A stretch of 64,000 nucleotides of DNA from Nitrobacter winogradskyi (GCF_006539545.1 NZ_BJNF01000027.1:36442-100441); one strand, 5' to 3'; numbered from the stretch's first letter, positions 52,317-63,998 are shown. Program-made: numbers and translations. The notes: a model not told the origin generated them from the letters alone.

Positions 52317-53282
52317 TCAATTCGTGGCGTCGACCAGTTCGACCCGCCGGTTCAGCGCACGCCCCTCTTCGGTGCGGTTGGTCGCCATGGGAGCGGCCAT
52401 GCCGACGCCAAGCGGCGTCATGCGCGCTGCGACGATGCCATGCTCGCGGCTGAGCGACTCAACGATAGAGCGCGCGCGACGATGTGACAGGTCGCGATTG
52501 TAGTCGAGCGCCCCCTTCGAATCGGTATGCCCGACGATCAATACCTTCAACTCGGGTTGAGCTTTCAAAAGCTTGGCGATCTCGTCGAGCTGCGGCTTCG
52601 AATCGGAACGCATGGTGTCCTTGTCGAAGTCGAACAGGATGCCGTGAATCGCGACACGCCCTTGCGAAGCGATATCACGCTGCATGGCGGACGACTCCAG
52701 CACGACCATCCGCTCCTCCATTGGCTTGGCTTCAGTGATTTCGAGAAGCGCCAGCGCACGGTCCTTGAGCGGCCCGCCACCCGAGCGGTGCATGATCACA
52801 TACAGCGAGGCATAGACGTCGCCTTCCGCGCGCTTGAGCCGCGCGGCGACGTAGCGTTGGTCGGCCTGCTGATCGCCGAACAGCATGTAGAGCGGGTCGC
52901 CGGCGATCGCGAGGCTGAAATTCCGGCCACCGCAAGTCTCACGCTCGCAACTGAACATCGTCTCGAAGCCGGCTTTCTTGAGCGCCTGCTCGTAGTTGCG
53001 AAACACCTCCAGCGACGAGCGGCCTTCCGGCATCTTGTAGGCGATCTGGGTGAACTTACCCTCCAGCGGCGTCACGGAATTCGCATTCTTGTCCTTGCCG
53101 CCGTAGTTCTTTATCGGCGCGATCGCGAGTTTGTAATCGGTGAACGCCTCCTGCTTGTAACGAAGGATCTCCGAGCCGTCATAACGCGGCAATAATGGAT
53201 GGTCCTTGGAGCCCTTGATGTCCGCTGCCTGCACGGACGCCGCGACCAGAACCACACCAAGAGACATCAGGAAGGTCCGCAT
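52317..53282 (-). CDS. OmpA-family lipoprotein-like outer-membrane or periplasmic protein
   Basis: 321 residues from ATG 53282, preceded by AAGGAAAAAAG. The much longer open frame upstream to 53615 is antisense-like and not used. A signal peptide (MRTFLMSLGVVLVAASVQAA) leads to an N-terminal domain with one Cys pair (SCERETCGG) and a C-terminal OmpA domain of about 100 residues: FDFDKDTMRSDSKPQLDEIA, VLIVGHTDSKG and HRRARSIVESL. OmpA domains bind peptidoglycan. It lies between pdhC and lpd but need not belong to their function. Confidence 0.9.
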   Translation of the reverse strand: MRTFLMSLGVVLVAASVQAADIKGSKDHPLLPRYDGSEILRYKQEAFTDYKLAIAPIKNYGGKDKNANSVTPLEGKFTQIAYKMPEGRSSLEVFRNYEQALKKAGFETMFSCERETCGGRNFSLAIAGDPLYMLFGDQQADQRYVAARLKRAEGDVYASLYVIMHRSGGGPLKDRALALLEITEAKPMEERMVVLESSAMQRDIASQGRVAIHGILFDFDKDTMRSDSKPQLDEIAKLLKAQPELKVLIVGHTDSKGALDYNRDLSHRRARSIVESLSREHGIVAARMTPLGVGMAAPMATNRTEEGRALNRRVELVDATN

Positions 53283-53310
53283 CTTTTTTCCTTCACACGC
53301 TCGGTCAAAT

Positions 53311-53640
53311 TTACGACTTGCACTGCTTCTCGCCGAGATCGACCCGAACGATCCGCGACGGTCCCGGCATCGGTCTCCCGTCCGGACTCTTCGCGGGCTC
53401 ACGCACCACCGTGGCGAGGATCGCGCAATTGCCGCCGTAAATATTGAAACGACCCATGCCAATCCGCTCGATACGATCGACCACGCCGAGTCGCTCGGGG
53501 AAATCACGCATCGCAACGATCGCTGCAAAGTCCTGCCACACTGTGAACTGCGGTGGCAATTCGGCGCGCGCCGAACCCGTGATGGCAATGCACGGACTTG
53601 CTGCCAGGATCGCAACCGCGAGGGATTTTCCGATGGCCAT
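53311..53640 (-). CDS. small exported protein in the pdh locus
   Basis: 109 residues with a signal peptide (SLAVAILAASPCIAITGSARA). The mature part is beta-rich, with NIYGGNCAILATVVREPA and a C-terminal QCKS, so one disulfide is possible. It lies 18 bases after pdhC and 28 before the OmpA-family gene, on the same strand. No family recognised. Confidence 0.75.
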   Translation of the reverse strand: MAIGKSLAVAILAASPCIAITGSARAELPPQFTVWQDFAAIVAMRDFPERLGVVDRIERIGMGRFNIYGGNCAILATVVREPAKSPDGRPMPGPSRIVRVDLGEKQCKS

Positions 53641-53658
53641 CGAAGGTCTCCGGCGCGG

Positions 53659-55017
53659 TCACACCATCATCATCACGGGATTCTCGATCAGCGTCTTGAA
53701 CGCGCCGATCAACTCCGCGCCGAGCGCGCCGTCGACCGCGCGGTGATCGCAACTCAAAGTCACGCTCATGATCTGCGCCGCCTCGATCCTGCCGCCCCGC
53801 ACGACCGCCCGCTCCTCGCTGGCGCCGACCGCGAGAATGGTGGCGTGCGGCGGGTTGATGACCGCGGTAAAATCCTTGATGCCGTACATGCCGAGGTTGG
53901 AGACGGCCGTGGTGCCGCCCTGATATTCCTCGGGCTTGAGTTTGCGCGCCCGCGCCCGCGCCGCGAAATCCTTCATCTCGGATGAGATGGCGGAGAGTGT
54001 TTTCGTTTCGGCATTGCGGATGATCGGCGTGATCAGCCCGCCCGGCATCGCAACCGCGACACCGACATCGGAATGCTTGTGTTTCAGCATGCCGCCCTCG
54101 GTCCAACTCACATTGGCGTTCGGCACGCGTTGCAGCGCCACCGCCATCGCCTTGATGACGAAGTCGTTGACCGAGAGCTTGTAGAGCGGCTTCTTTTCCT
54201 TGTCCTTCGGCGCGGTCGCGTTGATCTCTTCACGCGCGGACAGCAGCCGTCCGATGTCGCAGTCCATCGTCAGGTAGAAATGCGGAACGTTCTGGATCGA
54301 CGCGGTCAGGCGCTGCGCGATCGTGCGGCGCATGTTGTCATGCGGGACGAGTTCGTAGGAGCCGTCCTCGAACAGCGACAGGATCTGTTTGTCCGACATC
54401 GAAGGCGCGATCGACGACGCGCCTGCCGGGGCGGGCGCGGCCGCCGCCTTCAGGCCCTTGCCGGACTTCGCCTGCTCCACGTCGCGCGCGACGATGCGGC
54501 CATGCGGACCGCTGCCCTCGATGCGCGCCAGTTCAATGCCGGCTTCACTGGCGAGCCGCCGCGCCAGCGGCGATGAGAAGATGCGAGCGTGGCCGTTCGC
54601 CGGCTGCGCCGCTTGCGATCCTGATGATGCAGGCTTGGGCGCGGGGGCGCGGGAGGATGGTTCCGGAGAACCAGTCGCTTCGCCGCTGCCAGTTTTCGCC
54701 TCCGCCCTGGATTGTGCTTTCGCGTCGGCTTTCGGCTCCACCGTGGCTCCGCTCGCCGCCGCCTTCACGTCCTCGCCGTCACCGGCGAGCACCGCGATGA
54801 CGTTGTTGACCGGCACGTCCTGCGTGCCTTCCGGCACCAGGATCTTCGCGATGGTGCCTTCGTCCACCGCCTCGACTTCCATGGTCGCCTTGTCGGTCTC
54901 GATCTCGGCGATAACGTCGCCGGACTTGACCGCGTCGCCCTCTTTCTTGAGCCACCTCGCGAGGTTGCCCTTTTCCATCGTCGGCGACAGCGCGGGCATC
55001 AGGATGTTGATCGGCAT
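53659..55017 (-). CDS. pdhC: pyruvate dehydrogenase complex E2, dihydrolipoamide acetyltransferase
   Basis: 452 residues. One lipoyl domain ([17 protein letters not shown], lipoyl Lys), an Ala/Pro linker, a peripheral subunit-binding domain ([31 protein letters not shown]) and a catalytic acetyltransferase domain ending with [14 protein letters not shown] (HxxxD site). Transfers acetyl from lipoamide to CoA. Follows pdhB with 12 bases between; the order pdhA-pdhB-pdhC is normal for alphaproteobacteria. Confidence 0.96.
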   Translation of the reverse strand: MPINILMPALSPTMEKGNLARWLKKEGDAVKSGDVIAEIETDKATMEVEAVDEGTIAKILVPEGTQDVPVNNVIAVLAGDGEDVKAAASGATVEPKADAKAQSRAEAKTGSGEATGSPEPSSRAPAPKPASSGSQAAQPANGHARIFSSPLARRLASEAGIELARIEGSGPHGRIVARDVEQAKSGKGLKAAAAPAPAGASSIAPSMSDKQILSLFEDGSYELVPHDNMRRTIAQRLTASIQNVPHFYLTMDCDIGRLLSAREEINATAPKDKEKKPLYKLSVNDFVIKAMAVALQRVPNANVSWTEGGMLKHKHSDVGVAVAMPGGLITPIIRNAETKTLSAISSEMKDFAARARARKLKPEEYQGGTTAVSNLGMYGIKDFTAVINPPHATILAVGASEERAVVRGGRIEAAQIMSVTLSCDHRAVDGALGAELIGAFKTLIENPVMMMV

Positions 55018-55029
55018 GACTTGCCCCGC

Positions 55030-56436
55030 TTACCGGTAACAGACGGCCTTGGCCGCGGCGACGACTTCAGCCACCGACGGCAAGGCCAGCTTTTCGAGAT
55101 TGGCCGCATAGGGCATCGGCACGTCCTTGCCCGAGACGCGCATCACCGGCGCGTCCAGATAGTCGAATGCGTGTTCCATGATGCGCGCGACGATCTCCGC
55201 ACCGACGCCCGATTGCTGCCAGCCCTCTTCCACGGTCACCGCGCGGCCGGTCTTCCGCACCGACGCCACGATGGTGTCGGTGTCCATCGGCCGCAGCGTG
55301 CGCAGGTCGACGACCTCGGCCTCGATGCCTTCCTTGGCGAGTTCATCCGCCGCCTTCAGGGCGTAGGTCATGCCGTTCGACCATGAGACCAGCGTGACGT
55401 GCTGACCGGTTCGCGCGATCCGCGCCTTACCGATCGGCAGCACATGGTCATCGAGTTTCGGCACCGGACCGGTGTGCCCATAAAGAATTTCATTTTCGAG
55501 GAAGATCACCGGATTGGGATCGCGGATCGCGGCCTTCAAAAGTCCCTTGTGGTCGGCGGCTGAATACGGCGCGATCACCTTGAGGCCGGGGATTTGCGAG
55601 TACCACGCCGAATAGTCCTGACTGTGCTGCGCGGCGACGCGCGCCGCGGCGCCGTTGGGACCGCGAAACACGATTCCACAGCCCATCTGGCCGCCGGACA
55701 TGTAAAGCGTCTTGGCGGCCGAATTGATGAGCTGGTCCATTGCCTGCATGGCGAAGTTGAACGTCATGAACTCGACGATCGGCTTCAGGCCCGCCATCGC
55801 CGCGCCGACGCCGACGCCCGTAAAACCGTGCTCGGTGATAGGCGTGTCGATCACCCGCCGCGCGCCGAATTCCTGCAACAGGCCCTGCGACACCTTGTAT
55901 GCGCCTTGATATTCGGCGACCTCCTCCCCCATCAGGAAGACATCATCGTCGCGGCGCATTTCCTCGGCCATGGCGTCACGCAGCGCCTCGCGGATGGTCA
56001 TGGTCACCATCTCGGTGCCTTCCGGTACCTCGGGATCCTCTGAAATCCCGGGGCGGGGTGAGGCGGCCATCGGCTTGCCCTCGTTGGCCGGCCGGGCTTC
56101 CGCGATCGGGGCGGCTGACGATGTCCGGGAAACAGTCGGCTCTGTTTTGGGCTGTGTCTTGGCGTCGGTATTGGCCAGATCGGCCGCGCTTTCGCCGTCC
56201 GCAAGAATGGTGGCGATCGGCGTGTTCACGGCCACGTCGGCGGTTCCTTCAGGGACCAGTATCCTGCCAAGCGTCCCCTCGTCGGTGGCCTCGACCTCCA
56301 TGGTCGCCTTATCGGTCTCGATCTCGGCAATGACGTCGCCCGATCTGATCGTCTCGCCCTCCTTCTTCAGCCACTTGGCGAGGTTGCCTTTCTCCATCGT
56401 TGGCGAAAGCGCGGGCATCAGAACTTGAATTGGCAT
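55030..56436 (-). CDS. pdhB: pyruvate dehydrogenase E1 beta with N-terminal lipoyl domain
   Basis: 468 residues: longer than plain E1 beta (about 330) because residues 1-80 form a lipoyl domain ([17 protein letters not shown]) joined by an Ala/Pro linker. The E1 beta part begins about residue 140 with [17 protein letters not shown] and shows the TPP-binding [29 protein letters not shown] and HSQDYSAWY segments. Such lipoyl-E1 beta fusions are typical in alphaproteobacteria. 27 bases after pdhA. Confidence 0.96.
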   Translation of the reverse strand: MPIQVLMPALSPTMEKGNLAKWLKKEGETIRSGDVIAEIETDKATMEVEATDEGTLGRILVPEGTADVAVNTPIATILADGESAADLANTDAKTQPKTEPTVSRTSSAAPIAEARPANEGKPMAASPRPGISEDPEVPEGTEMVTMTIREALRDAMAEEMRRDDDVFLMGEEVAEYQGAYKVSQGLLQEFGARRVIDTPITEHGFTGVGVGAAMAGLKPIVEFMTFNFAMQAMDQLINSAAKTLYMSGGQMGCGIVFRGPNGAAARVAAQHSQDYSAWYSQIPGLKVIAPYSAADHKGLLKAAIRDPNPVIFLENEILYGHTGPVPKLDDHVLPIGKARIARTGQHVTLVSWSNGMTYALKAADELAKEGIEAEVVDLRTLRPMDTDTIVASVRKTGRAVTVEEGWQQSGVGAEIVARIMEHAFDYLDAPVMRVSGKDVPMPYAANLEKLALPSVAEVVAAAKAVCYR

Positions 56437-56463
56437 GATCGCTCCGAAAAAAGGCTTGCGCGC

Positions 56464-57492
56464 TCAGCGATAAATATCGGTGTAAAGTTCGGACGCGTCG
56501 GGCTCTGGATCGTTCTGCGCGAAGTCCGCGGCCGTATTGATGGTCTCGCGCACCTTGGCGTCGATCTTCTTCAACTCGTCCTCGGAGACCTTGGCCGCCA
56601 GCAGGCGGTTGCGAACCTGTTCGATCGGATCCTGATCGTGCCGGACCTTGTCGACCTCCTCGCGCGTCCGATACTTCGCCGGATCCGACATCGAGTGGCC
56701 GCGATAGCGGTAGGTCTGCATTTCCAGGATGTAGGGACCATTGCCCTCGCGGCACCATTTCACAGCCTTGTCGCCTGCCGCTTTCACGGCACGGACGTCC
56801 ATGCCGTCGATCTGCTCGCCGGGAATGTCGAAGGACACGCCGCGCCTGGAAAAATCGATCTGCGCCGACGAGCGCGCCACCGACGTGCCCATCGCATAGC
56901 GGTTGTTTTCAATAATGTAGACGACCGGGAGCTTCCAGAGCTGCGCCATATTGAAGCTCTCATAGACCTGGCCCTGATTGGCCGCCCCGTCTCCGAAATA
57001 AGTCAGGCTGACACGATCATTGCCACGATAGCGATTGGCGAAGGCAAGGCCCGTTCCAAGCGACACCTGCGCGCCGACGATGCCGTGGCCGCCATAGAAA
57101 TGCTTCTCCTTGCTGAACATGTGCATGGAGCCGCCCTTGCCCCTGGAATAGCCGCCGCGCCGCCCGGTCAGTTCGGCCATCACGCCCTTGGCGTCCATGC
57201 CGCAGGCCAGCATGTGCCCATGATCGCGATAACCGGTGATGACCTGATCGCCCTCCCCGAGCGCCATCTGCATGCCGACGACGATCGCCTCCTGGCCGAT
57301 ATAGAGATGGCAGAAGCCGCCGATCGCACCCATTCCGTAGAGCTGGCCGGCTTTTTCCTCGAAACGGCGGATCAACAGCATTTCGCGCAGTGCGTGAAGG
57401 TCCTGCTCGCGCGTGAACGAGGGGGGTGGCTGGCTTTTCGAGTCGCTGCCTGCCGGCTGCGCGACGTTCTTCTTGGATGCAACCATGGTCAT
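56464..57492 (-). CDS. pdhA: pyruvate dehydrogenase E1 alpha
   Basis: 342 residues. Decarboxylates pyruvate with TPP. TPP-binding motif YFGDGAANQGQVYESFNMA, ending IIENN; and the phosphorylation-loop-like RYRGHSMSDPAKYRT. Substrate-channel segment GYRDHGHMLACG is intact. First gene of the pdh operon; the start ATG lies close to ftsB-like on the same strand with 184 bases between. Confidence 0.96.
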   Translation of the reverse strand: MTMVASKKNVAQPAGSDSKSQPPPSFTREQDLHALREMLLIRRFEEKAGQLYGMGAIGGFCHLYIGQEAIVVGMQMALGEGDQVITGYRDHGHMLACGMDAKGVMAELTGRRGGYSRGKGGSMHMFSKEKHFYGGHGIVGAQVSLGTGLAFANRYRGNDRVSLTYFGDGAANQGQVYESFNMAQLWKLPVVYIIENNRYAMGTSVARSSAQIDFSRRGVSFDIPGEQIDGMDVRAVKAAGDKAVKWCREGNGPYILEMQTYRYRGHSMSDPAKYRTREEVDKVRHDQDPIEQVRNRLLAAKVSEDELKKIDAKVRETINTAADFAQNDPEPDASELYTDIYR

Positions 57493-57676
57493 TCCGGATG
57501 CGAGAAAGGGTCACCCTCTCTAGCCCAACTCAGGCAACCTTGAAAGCGTGTGATATCAATGATGTTCGCTATGTCGCGAAATTCCGTGACCGAAAACCGG
57601 AGGTTTTTGAAATTAGACAAAAGCCTTCTGCGAAAAGGCTGAAGTGCCGCAAGCGCGGCGGCCGCCAGCGGCGTTT

Positions 57677-57994
57677 CTAATCCTGGCGGATGATGTGAAT
57701 CAGGTCGTGCGGATTCGCGTAGTGAAGCTGATAGCGGACGCGCTCATCGAGCATGTCGGGATCGATTCCGCTCGCGCGCAAAAGCGCGACCCGCTTCTCG
57801 CCTTCGGCGCGCTCCGCCTTCAACCGCACCAGTTCGGACGTCAGCGCGATGATCTCCTGATCGAGGTCCTGCCGCGCATTCAGCCCGTACTTGCCGGTAT
57901 AGGCGTTGACGCCGAAATAGCCGACGATCATGGCGGCCATCGCATAGAGAGCGAGGCCGGTGAGCAGCGATCGGAGGCGTGAGCGTGAGACCAT
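57677..57994 (-). CDS. FtsB/DivIC-type septum formation protein
   Basis: 105 residues. One membrane helix near the N-terminus (GLALYAMAAMIVGYFGVNAY), followed by a coiled coil (LDQEIIALTSELVRLKAERA) and a C-terminal segment ending HDLIHIIRQD. This is the FtsB/DivIC layout, a bitopic divisome protein acting with FtsL and FtsQ. In alphaproteobacteria this gene usually stands between eno and pdhA, as here. Alternative ATG starts are not obvious. Confidence 0.88.
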   Translation of the reverse strand: MVSRSRLRSLLTGLALYAMAAMIVGYFGVNAYTGKYGLNARQDLDQEIIALTSELVRLKAERAEGEKRVALLRASGIDPDMLDERVRYQLHYANPHDLIHIIRQD

Positions 57995-58053
57995 GGCCCG
58001 ACGATGCGACGGTCCGGTTAACGCTTCGCTAACGACCTCGCGGGCCCCGGCTG

Positions 58054-58611
58054 CTATTGTTGATGCCGGGCCACCCAGGCGGCGAAAGCCTTGACATAGG
58101 CATCGAGAAACTCGCGCAGCGAGGTCTTGACGAGTTCTCCCTTCTCATCGAATGCATCGCCGATACCGCCGATATAGGCTTCCGGCTGCTGCAAGACCAA
58201 CACGTTGAGAAAAACCAGCGACTGGCGCAGATGATGATTGGCGCCGAACCCGCCCAGGGTGCCCGGCGAACTGCTGATCACCCCGCCGGGCTTGCCGTTG
58301 AAAACGCTCTGCCCATAGGGACGCGATCCGACGTCGATGGCGTTTTTCAGCACGCCGGGAACGGACCGATTGTATTCGGGCGTCACGAACAGGACAGCGT
58401 CAGCTTTCCTGACACGATCGCGAAAATCCACCCAGTCCGCCGGCGGCGTCGCGTCCAGATCCTGATTGTAGAGCGACAGTCCATTCAGCGTGATGACATC
58501 AAGCCGAAGCGACGGCGGTGCGAGCGCCGTCAACGCCCTGGCGAGCTTCAGCGAAAACGACTCCTTGCGAAGGCTGCCGACGATGACGGCGGTGCTTGGT
58601 TGGGACGCCAT
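58054..58611 (-). CDS. NAD(P)H-dependent FMN reductase
   Basis: 185 residues, flavodoxin-like fold. FMN-binding signature VIVGSLRKESFSLKLARAL at the start, LFVTPEYNRSVPGVLKNAID and a later SSSPGTLGGFGANHHLRQSL. It fits the azoreductase/chromate-reductase type family. The substrate is not predictable. Stands alone, 59 bases upstream of the ftsB-like gene on the same strand, with 125 bases to the ICMT-family gene. Confidence 0.9.
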   Translation of the reverse strand: MASQPSTAVIVGSLRKESFSLKLARALTALAPPSLRLDVITLNGLSLYNQDLDATPPADWVDFRDRVRKADAVLFVTPEYNRSVPGVLKNAIDVGSRPYGQSVFNGKPGGVISSSPGTLGGFGANHHLRQSLVFLNVLVLQQPEAYIGGIGDAFDEKGELVKTSLREFLDAYVKAFAAWVARHQQ

Positions 58612-58736
58612 GAAAAGATCCTATGGTTGCGCGGGCCTGGCGGCCGACTAGATCGCAAACAGATGGTGCCGAAGAGACAGGCGCGTCTCCTGTGAAAACT
58701 CATCACCAGAAACTTCGCCGCACTCTCGACCTCCGG

Positions 58737-59324
58737 TCAATACACGCCGGGGATGATGCGGTGCGTTTGCTGCATGTAGCGGCGATAGTCTTCCCCGAAC
58801 GTCTCGATCATCATCTGCTCCTCGAAGCGCACGCGCGCGAAGAACAGCAGCGCCACGGCGGCGACGCCGCTGAGGGCGGCGACGACGTTCGGCAGCAGGA
58901 AGGCTTGCGCGATCGCCCACAGCCAGAACGAAGCGTACATCGGATGGCGGATCAATCGGTACACACCGGTGCGAACGACCCGATGCCCCTCACGCACTTC
59001 CAGCGAAGCCGACCATTGCCGGCCGAGATCCTTGTGCGACCGGCGGAACAGCCAGAGCGAGAAGGCGAACAACAGGCTGCCGAGCACGATGAGACCATAG
59101 CCCGGATCGTAGGCGAAAGCGCGCGGCCATCCCGTCGCGAGATTGACTATCGGAATGACAAACAGTCCGGCAAAGGCCGCCGCCAGAAGGGCGCGCTCGC
59201 GCCGGCTACCGTCGCGCCGCAACGTCGCGGTGCCCCGCGCCCGCCGGGCATAGGGATAGCGGATGATGAACCAGGCGACGAGACCGATAAGCCATATCGT
59301 CTGTCCGAGGGTGATCGAGGACAT
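58737..59324 (-). CDS. isoprenylcysteine carboxyl methyltransferase-family membrane protein
   Basis: 195 residues with about five membrane helices. The C-terminal signature RTGVYRLIRHPMYASFWLWA followed by RFEEQMMIETFGEDYRRY is the ICMT/PEMT S-adenosylmethionine-binding region. In bacteria these proteins methylate various lipids or small molecules; the substrate is unknown. It lies 15 bases downstream of the large membrane hydrolase gene, so the two may be co-transcribed. Confidence 0.88.
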   Translation of the reverse strand: MSSITLGQTIWLIGLVAWFIIRYPYARRARGTATLRRDGSRRERALLAAAFAGLFVIPIVNLATGWPRAFAYDPGYGLIVLGSLLFAFSLWLFRRSHKDLGRQWSASLEVREGHRVVRTGVYRLIRHPMYASFWLWAIAQAFLLPNVVAALSGVAAVALLFFARVRFEEQMMIETFGEDYRRYMQQTHRIIPGVY

Positions 59325-59339
59325 CAGCCGCCGCCGTGC

Positions 59340-60596
59340 TTAAGCGACGCCGACGACGGCGGCGTCCGCCGACCTGCTCGCGGCGGCGGCCGTCCCGGAG
59401 GACGCGTGTGGCAGGAGCGCGCCATCCTCTCCAAAACGATCGACACCGCCGCGGGGCGACGTGATCTCCTCGAACGGCAGCGGACCACAAATGATCAGGC
59501 AATAGTCGTAGTTGGCGCGCACGCTGTTTCCCATCAGGAATTTGTAGTGCAACAGCATGAAATTGAACCGGTGACGCCGGAAGCTAGCCCTGTCCATCAT
59601 GTCATGCAACTGCACGCGGCGGATGTCCGGACGCCCGCCCGAGCGCTCGCGGCTGACGCGCTTTAACATGACAGGATCGAAGCGATAGAAACTGATGGCG
59701 TCGTCGCGGGCGTGATACTCGGTCCACGGAATTCGCGTCTCTCCGGCAACGGCTTGCGCGGCCTGACGAATGCGCTCGCCGCGCGGATGCAGCGAGAATT
59801 TCGCGATGGTGGAGCCAACGGTCAGAATACACAGGGAACGGCCACGCCGTGCAAGTTCGGGATCGCGCTTGAGCGCGCGCGCCACCGCATCCATGACCAA
59901 TGCGGCGCCGAGGCAGTGACCGATGATGACGACCTCATCGACGTCGGCGTTACGCACCCGGTCAAGGATGCGCTCCGCGAACCGGTCGATCCGGGCATCC
60001 ATTCGCGGCCGCCGGCCATATACAAACTCGCGCGAAAAGATCCAGTCGTCGAACACATGGTTGATCGGACGCCGCCAGCCCAGCAGGCGCAACAAGCCAG
60101 CGCTGACGCCCACGGCCGCCGCCGTCCCAAGCACGCCCGCCGGAAATCCGGTCACGCCCGTGAGCCAGGCCAGGCCGTATCCCACCGCCACGCCGCATCC
60201 GATGAACCCCGCGACGTACAGATAAGGAAACAGAAAGAAGCCGGCATACTTCCAGTTCGCATACATGAAGCGGAACAGCGTGCCGGTCACGATGAAATCG
60301 ACCAGCGTGACGAAGCTCTGCCATAGGCGCGACCACATCCCGCGCGCATGATCTTCAAGGATCAGGTCGTCCCATCGCAGCATTTCATAGGATGTGCGCG
60401 TGCTCCAGTTAGGCCCGGACGCCTCGACGACCCAGAACGCGCTCACCGGCGTCGCCTCGATCGCGCTCACGATCCCGGCTCTCACGCCCCAGGTGCGCTG
60501 GAAAACCGACAGCGATCGCTCCAGGCGGTTCACTTGCTGTTCCGGCGAAATCGGATCGTATCCGCCGATATGAAAGACATGCCGCCGCGCGATCAT
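59340..60596 (-). CDS. membrane alpha/beta-hydrolase-like protein with GHCLG elbow
   Basis: 418 residues. The N-terminal 100 residues are soluble (FHIGGYDPISPEQQVNRLE). Several membrane helices follow, about residues 100-175. A C-terminal alpha/beta hydrolase domain has the nucleophile elbow VIIGHCLGAALVMDAVARAL with Cys228 where Ser is expected. A later Asp/His pair could be D in YRFDPVMLKR and H in RRHRFNFMLLHY. Function unknown. It is divergent from a secreted hydrolase gene across 211 bases. Confidence 0.8.
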   Translation of the reverse strand: MIARRHVFHIGGYDPISPEQQVNRLERSLSVFQRTWGVRAGIVSAIEATPVSAFWVVEASGPNWSTRTSYEMLRWDDLILEDHARGMWSRLWQSFVTLVDFIVTGTLFRFMYANWKYAGFFLFPYLYVAGFIGCGVAVGYGLAWLTGVTGFPAGVLGTAAAVGVSAGLLRLLGWRRPINHVFDDWIFSREFVYGRRPRMDARIDRFAERILDRVRNADVDEVVIIGHCLGAALVMDAVARALKRDPELARRGRSLCILTVGSTIAKFSLHPRGERIRQAAQAVAGETRIPWTEYHARDDAISFYRFDPVMLKRVSRERSGGRPDIRRVQLHDMMDRASFRRHRFNFMLLHYKFLMGNSVRANYDYCLIICGPLPFEEITSPRGGVDRFGEDGALLPHASSGTAAAASRSADAAVVGVA

Positions 60597-60807
60597 TCCG
60601 TCACTTCCGTGGGCATCTGTTTTCGAGAAGGAAGAGATGTCGATTCTCCCGGCCTCCAGACACGATACCCAACTTCGACCTCGAATACTTCCCTGAAACC
60701 GGCTGTGACGTTTCAGTCACAATGCACAGGATTCCCGGCCGCACAATTGACGAGGGAGTGTGAGGGCGCAAATACTAAACCTCCAAGAGAGTCATAGGAA
60801 CTTATCG

Positions 60808-61482
60808 ATGCCGACTGGTTTCCCGCCTGCTCTCCCCGCCCTGCGTGCCGGAATCGTAGGTCTTGTCCTGTTCGCGCTCGGCGGATTCCTGACAACCTCC
60901 GCCCTTGCCCGGACGGCAGCGCCCCATAGGCCCGGTCATGTGTATCTGATGCGGGGTCTGTTCAACGTATTTTCGCTCGGCATGGACGATCTGGCCGCGA
61001 AGCTCCAGAAAGTCGGCGTGAAGGCCGAAGCCGTGTCCTATACGTCGTGGTCCTCGCTCGCCGACAGCATTACCGCTGATTTTCGAGCCGGCAACCGCGA
61101 GCCTATCATTCTGATGGGCCATTCATACGGCGCGGATACGACGATCTCCCTGGCGCGCAAGCTGAACCAGAACAGGATTCCCGTGGCGCTGATCGTGAAC
61201 TTCGATCCGACGGAGCCGGACCAGGTTCCACCCAATGTCCGCCGGATCATCAATTTCTACGTGCCGACCGACTGGGGACGTCCCGTGGAGCCCGGTAAAA
61301 AATTTCGCGGCCGCCTGTCCAACCTCGATGAGAGCGGCAAGCACGGTCATTTCGAGATCGACAAGGCCGAAGAGCTTCATCGCAAGGCGATCGCCGCCGT
61401 GCTTCAGGCCGTCGGACGAGGCGCCCCTCGCGTCAAGCGACCCGCCCAGCACGATCAGATATCCGAAGCACCGGCGCAGTAG
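60808..61482 (+). CDS. secreted alpha/beta-hydrolase (lipase-like)
   Basis: 224 residues from ATG 60808, after AGGAACTT; the frame is open 16 codons upstream. Signal peptide core GIVGLVLFALGGFLTTSALA. The nucleophile elbow PIILMGHSYGADTTISLARK has the normal GHSYG. The region NRIPVALIVNFDPTEPDQV may hold the acid. The His is probably in KHGHFEIDK. It resembles thioesterase/lipase families, with no substrate indicated. Divergent from the membrane hydrolase above. Confidence 0.8.
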   Translation: MPTGFPPALPALRAGIVGLVLFALGGFLTTSALARTAAPHRPGHVYLMRGLFNVFSLGMDDLAAKLQKVGVKAEAVSYTSWSSLADSITADFRAGNREPIILMGHSYGADTTISLARKLNQNRIPVALIVNFDPTEPDQVPPNVRRIINFYVPTDWGRPVEPGKKFRGRLSNLDESGKHGHFEIDKAEELHRKAIAAVLQAVGRGAPRVKRPAQHDQISEAPAQ

Positions 61483-61566
61483 CCGGGCACAAGTCATCAC
61501 TGTCAGCCGGATCCGTGAAGCCCGTGCTCGTCCCGGCCATGAAGACGACAGTGACCAGAGCCTTTT

Positions 61567-61590
61567 CGCTTCTGATAGAAGCGGAAGCGA
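61567..61590. repeat. family B palindrome (diverged)
   Basis: CGCTTCTGATAGAAGCGGAAGCG, preceded by CAGAGCCTTT as at 36317. It lies in the convergent gap between the hydrolase and enolase genes and could help end both transcripts. Confidence 0.7.
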
Positions 61591-61616
61591 AGCGCTAGCC
61601 CGTTCTGGCAACCGCG

Positions 61617-63107
<1,491 letters not shown>

Positions 63108-63120
63108 CAACTTTATGATT

Positions 63121-63198
63121 CTAGTGTGGTTTAGGTTCAGAAGTTCGCTTGACGGACTCGATGGGGCAATGAAGCGAACTTCTGAACCACCACACTAG
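63121..63198. repeat. second long inverted repeat with CTAGTG ends
   Basis: Arms CTAGTGTGGTTTAGGTTCAG and CTGAACCACCACACTAG with AAGTTCGCTT/AAGCGAACTT inside. A 20-base loop. Same CTAGTG ends and GAAGTTCG motif as the hairpin 14 bases to the left, so they belong to one family. The gap 62901-63359 holds repeats and no gene that I see; a family B palindrome also lies at 63276-63300. Confidence 0.88.
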
Positions 63199-63359
63199 AT
63201 TTTGCGCTGCTTCTACAGCAATGCTTGTGGGTGGGAAAGGCTGTGAATCATGACTCTCTCATGACGAGAGCCTTTCCGCTTCTGAGCCAATCAAAAGCGG
63301 GGCTTTATGATGTTTATCCAGGATCGGCTTTCGCCGACACCGCTTTGACAGAGACGATC

Positions 63360-63836
63360 ATGCCCAGAAAGCCTCCCTCTTCGCCGAAATCCCCGGATTT
63401 GCAACTGGGCCGCGCCGTGGCCTGGCCTGATTCTCCAGAGCGGGCAAAGCTCGACCGCGTGCCCAATCCGCAGAAGGGCACCGACTACGTCGCGCGTTTC
63501 ACGGCGCCCGAATTCACCGCGCTGTGCCCAGTCACAGGCCAGCCGGATTTTGCGCATCTGGTGATCGACTACGTGCCGGGATCCTGGCTGCTGGAATCGA
63601 AATCGCTCAAGCTCTATCTCGCCAGTTTTCGCAATCACGGCGCTTTCCACGAGGACTGCACGGTAGCCATCGGCAAGCGCATCGTCGGCGCGGTCAAACC
63701 GAAATGGCTGCGTATCGGCGGCTATTGGTTTCCGCGCGGCGGCATTCCCATCGACGTGTTCTGGCAGACCGGAGCGGCGCCGAAAGGCGTCTGGATTCCC
63801 GACCAGGATGTGCCGTCCTACCGGGGGCGAGGCTGA
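63360..63836 (+). CDS. queF: 7-cyano-7-deazaguanine reductase (preQ0 reductase)
   Basis: 158 residues from ATG 63360, the start that gives the normal short QueF length; the frame is open to 63225 through repeats. Reduces preQ0 to preQ1 with NADPH for queuosine. Motifs: [20 protein letters not shown] (catalytic Cys), [20 protein letters not shown] and the final region [13 protein letters not shown]. It supplies the base used by Tgt and QueA, 30 kb away. Confidence 0.96.
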   Translation: MPRKPPSSPKSPDLQLGRAVAWPDSPERAKLDRVPNPQKGTDYVARFTAPEFTALCPVTGQPDFAHLVIDYVPGSWLLESKSLKLYLASFRNHGAFHEDCTVAIGKRIVGAVKPKWLRIGGYWFPRGGIPIDVFWQTGAAPKGVWIPDQDVPSYRGRG

Positions 63837-63853
63837 GCACAGACCGAAATCCC

Positions 63854-63998
63854 CAGAGTCTGTTTCAACTGCGTTGAATCCGATTCAACCTCGTTGAATC
63901 ACACGCGTCGCTTGTTTTTCATTTGAGCATGATCTTTCCCGAAAACCGGCTCCCACTTTGCGCTGGCGCGGCCCTTCGGGCCGGGATCATGCTCTAGA
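63854..63998. repeat. families D and C at the right edge
   Basis: Diverged family D (CAGAGTCTGTTTCAACTGCG, TTGAATCCGATTCAACC) then family C (63925-63998, GAGCATGATCTTTCCCG to GGGATCATGCTCT), same orientation as 11527-11598. The block runs to the window edge. Confidence 0.85.

Noticed and set aside
50790..52487. 565-codon open frame on the plus strand
   Set aside because: Antisense to lpd, whose flavin and disulfide motifs are clear.
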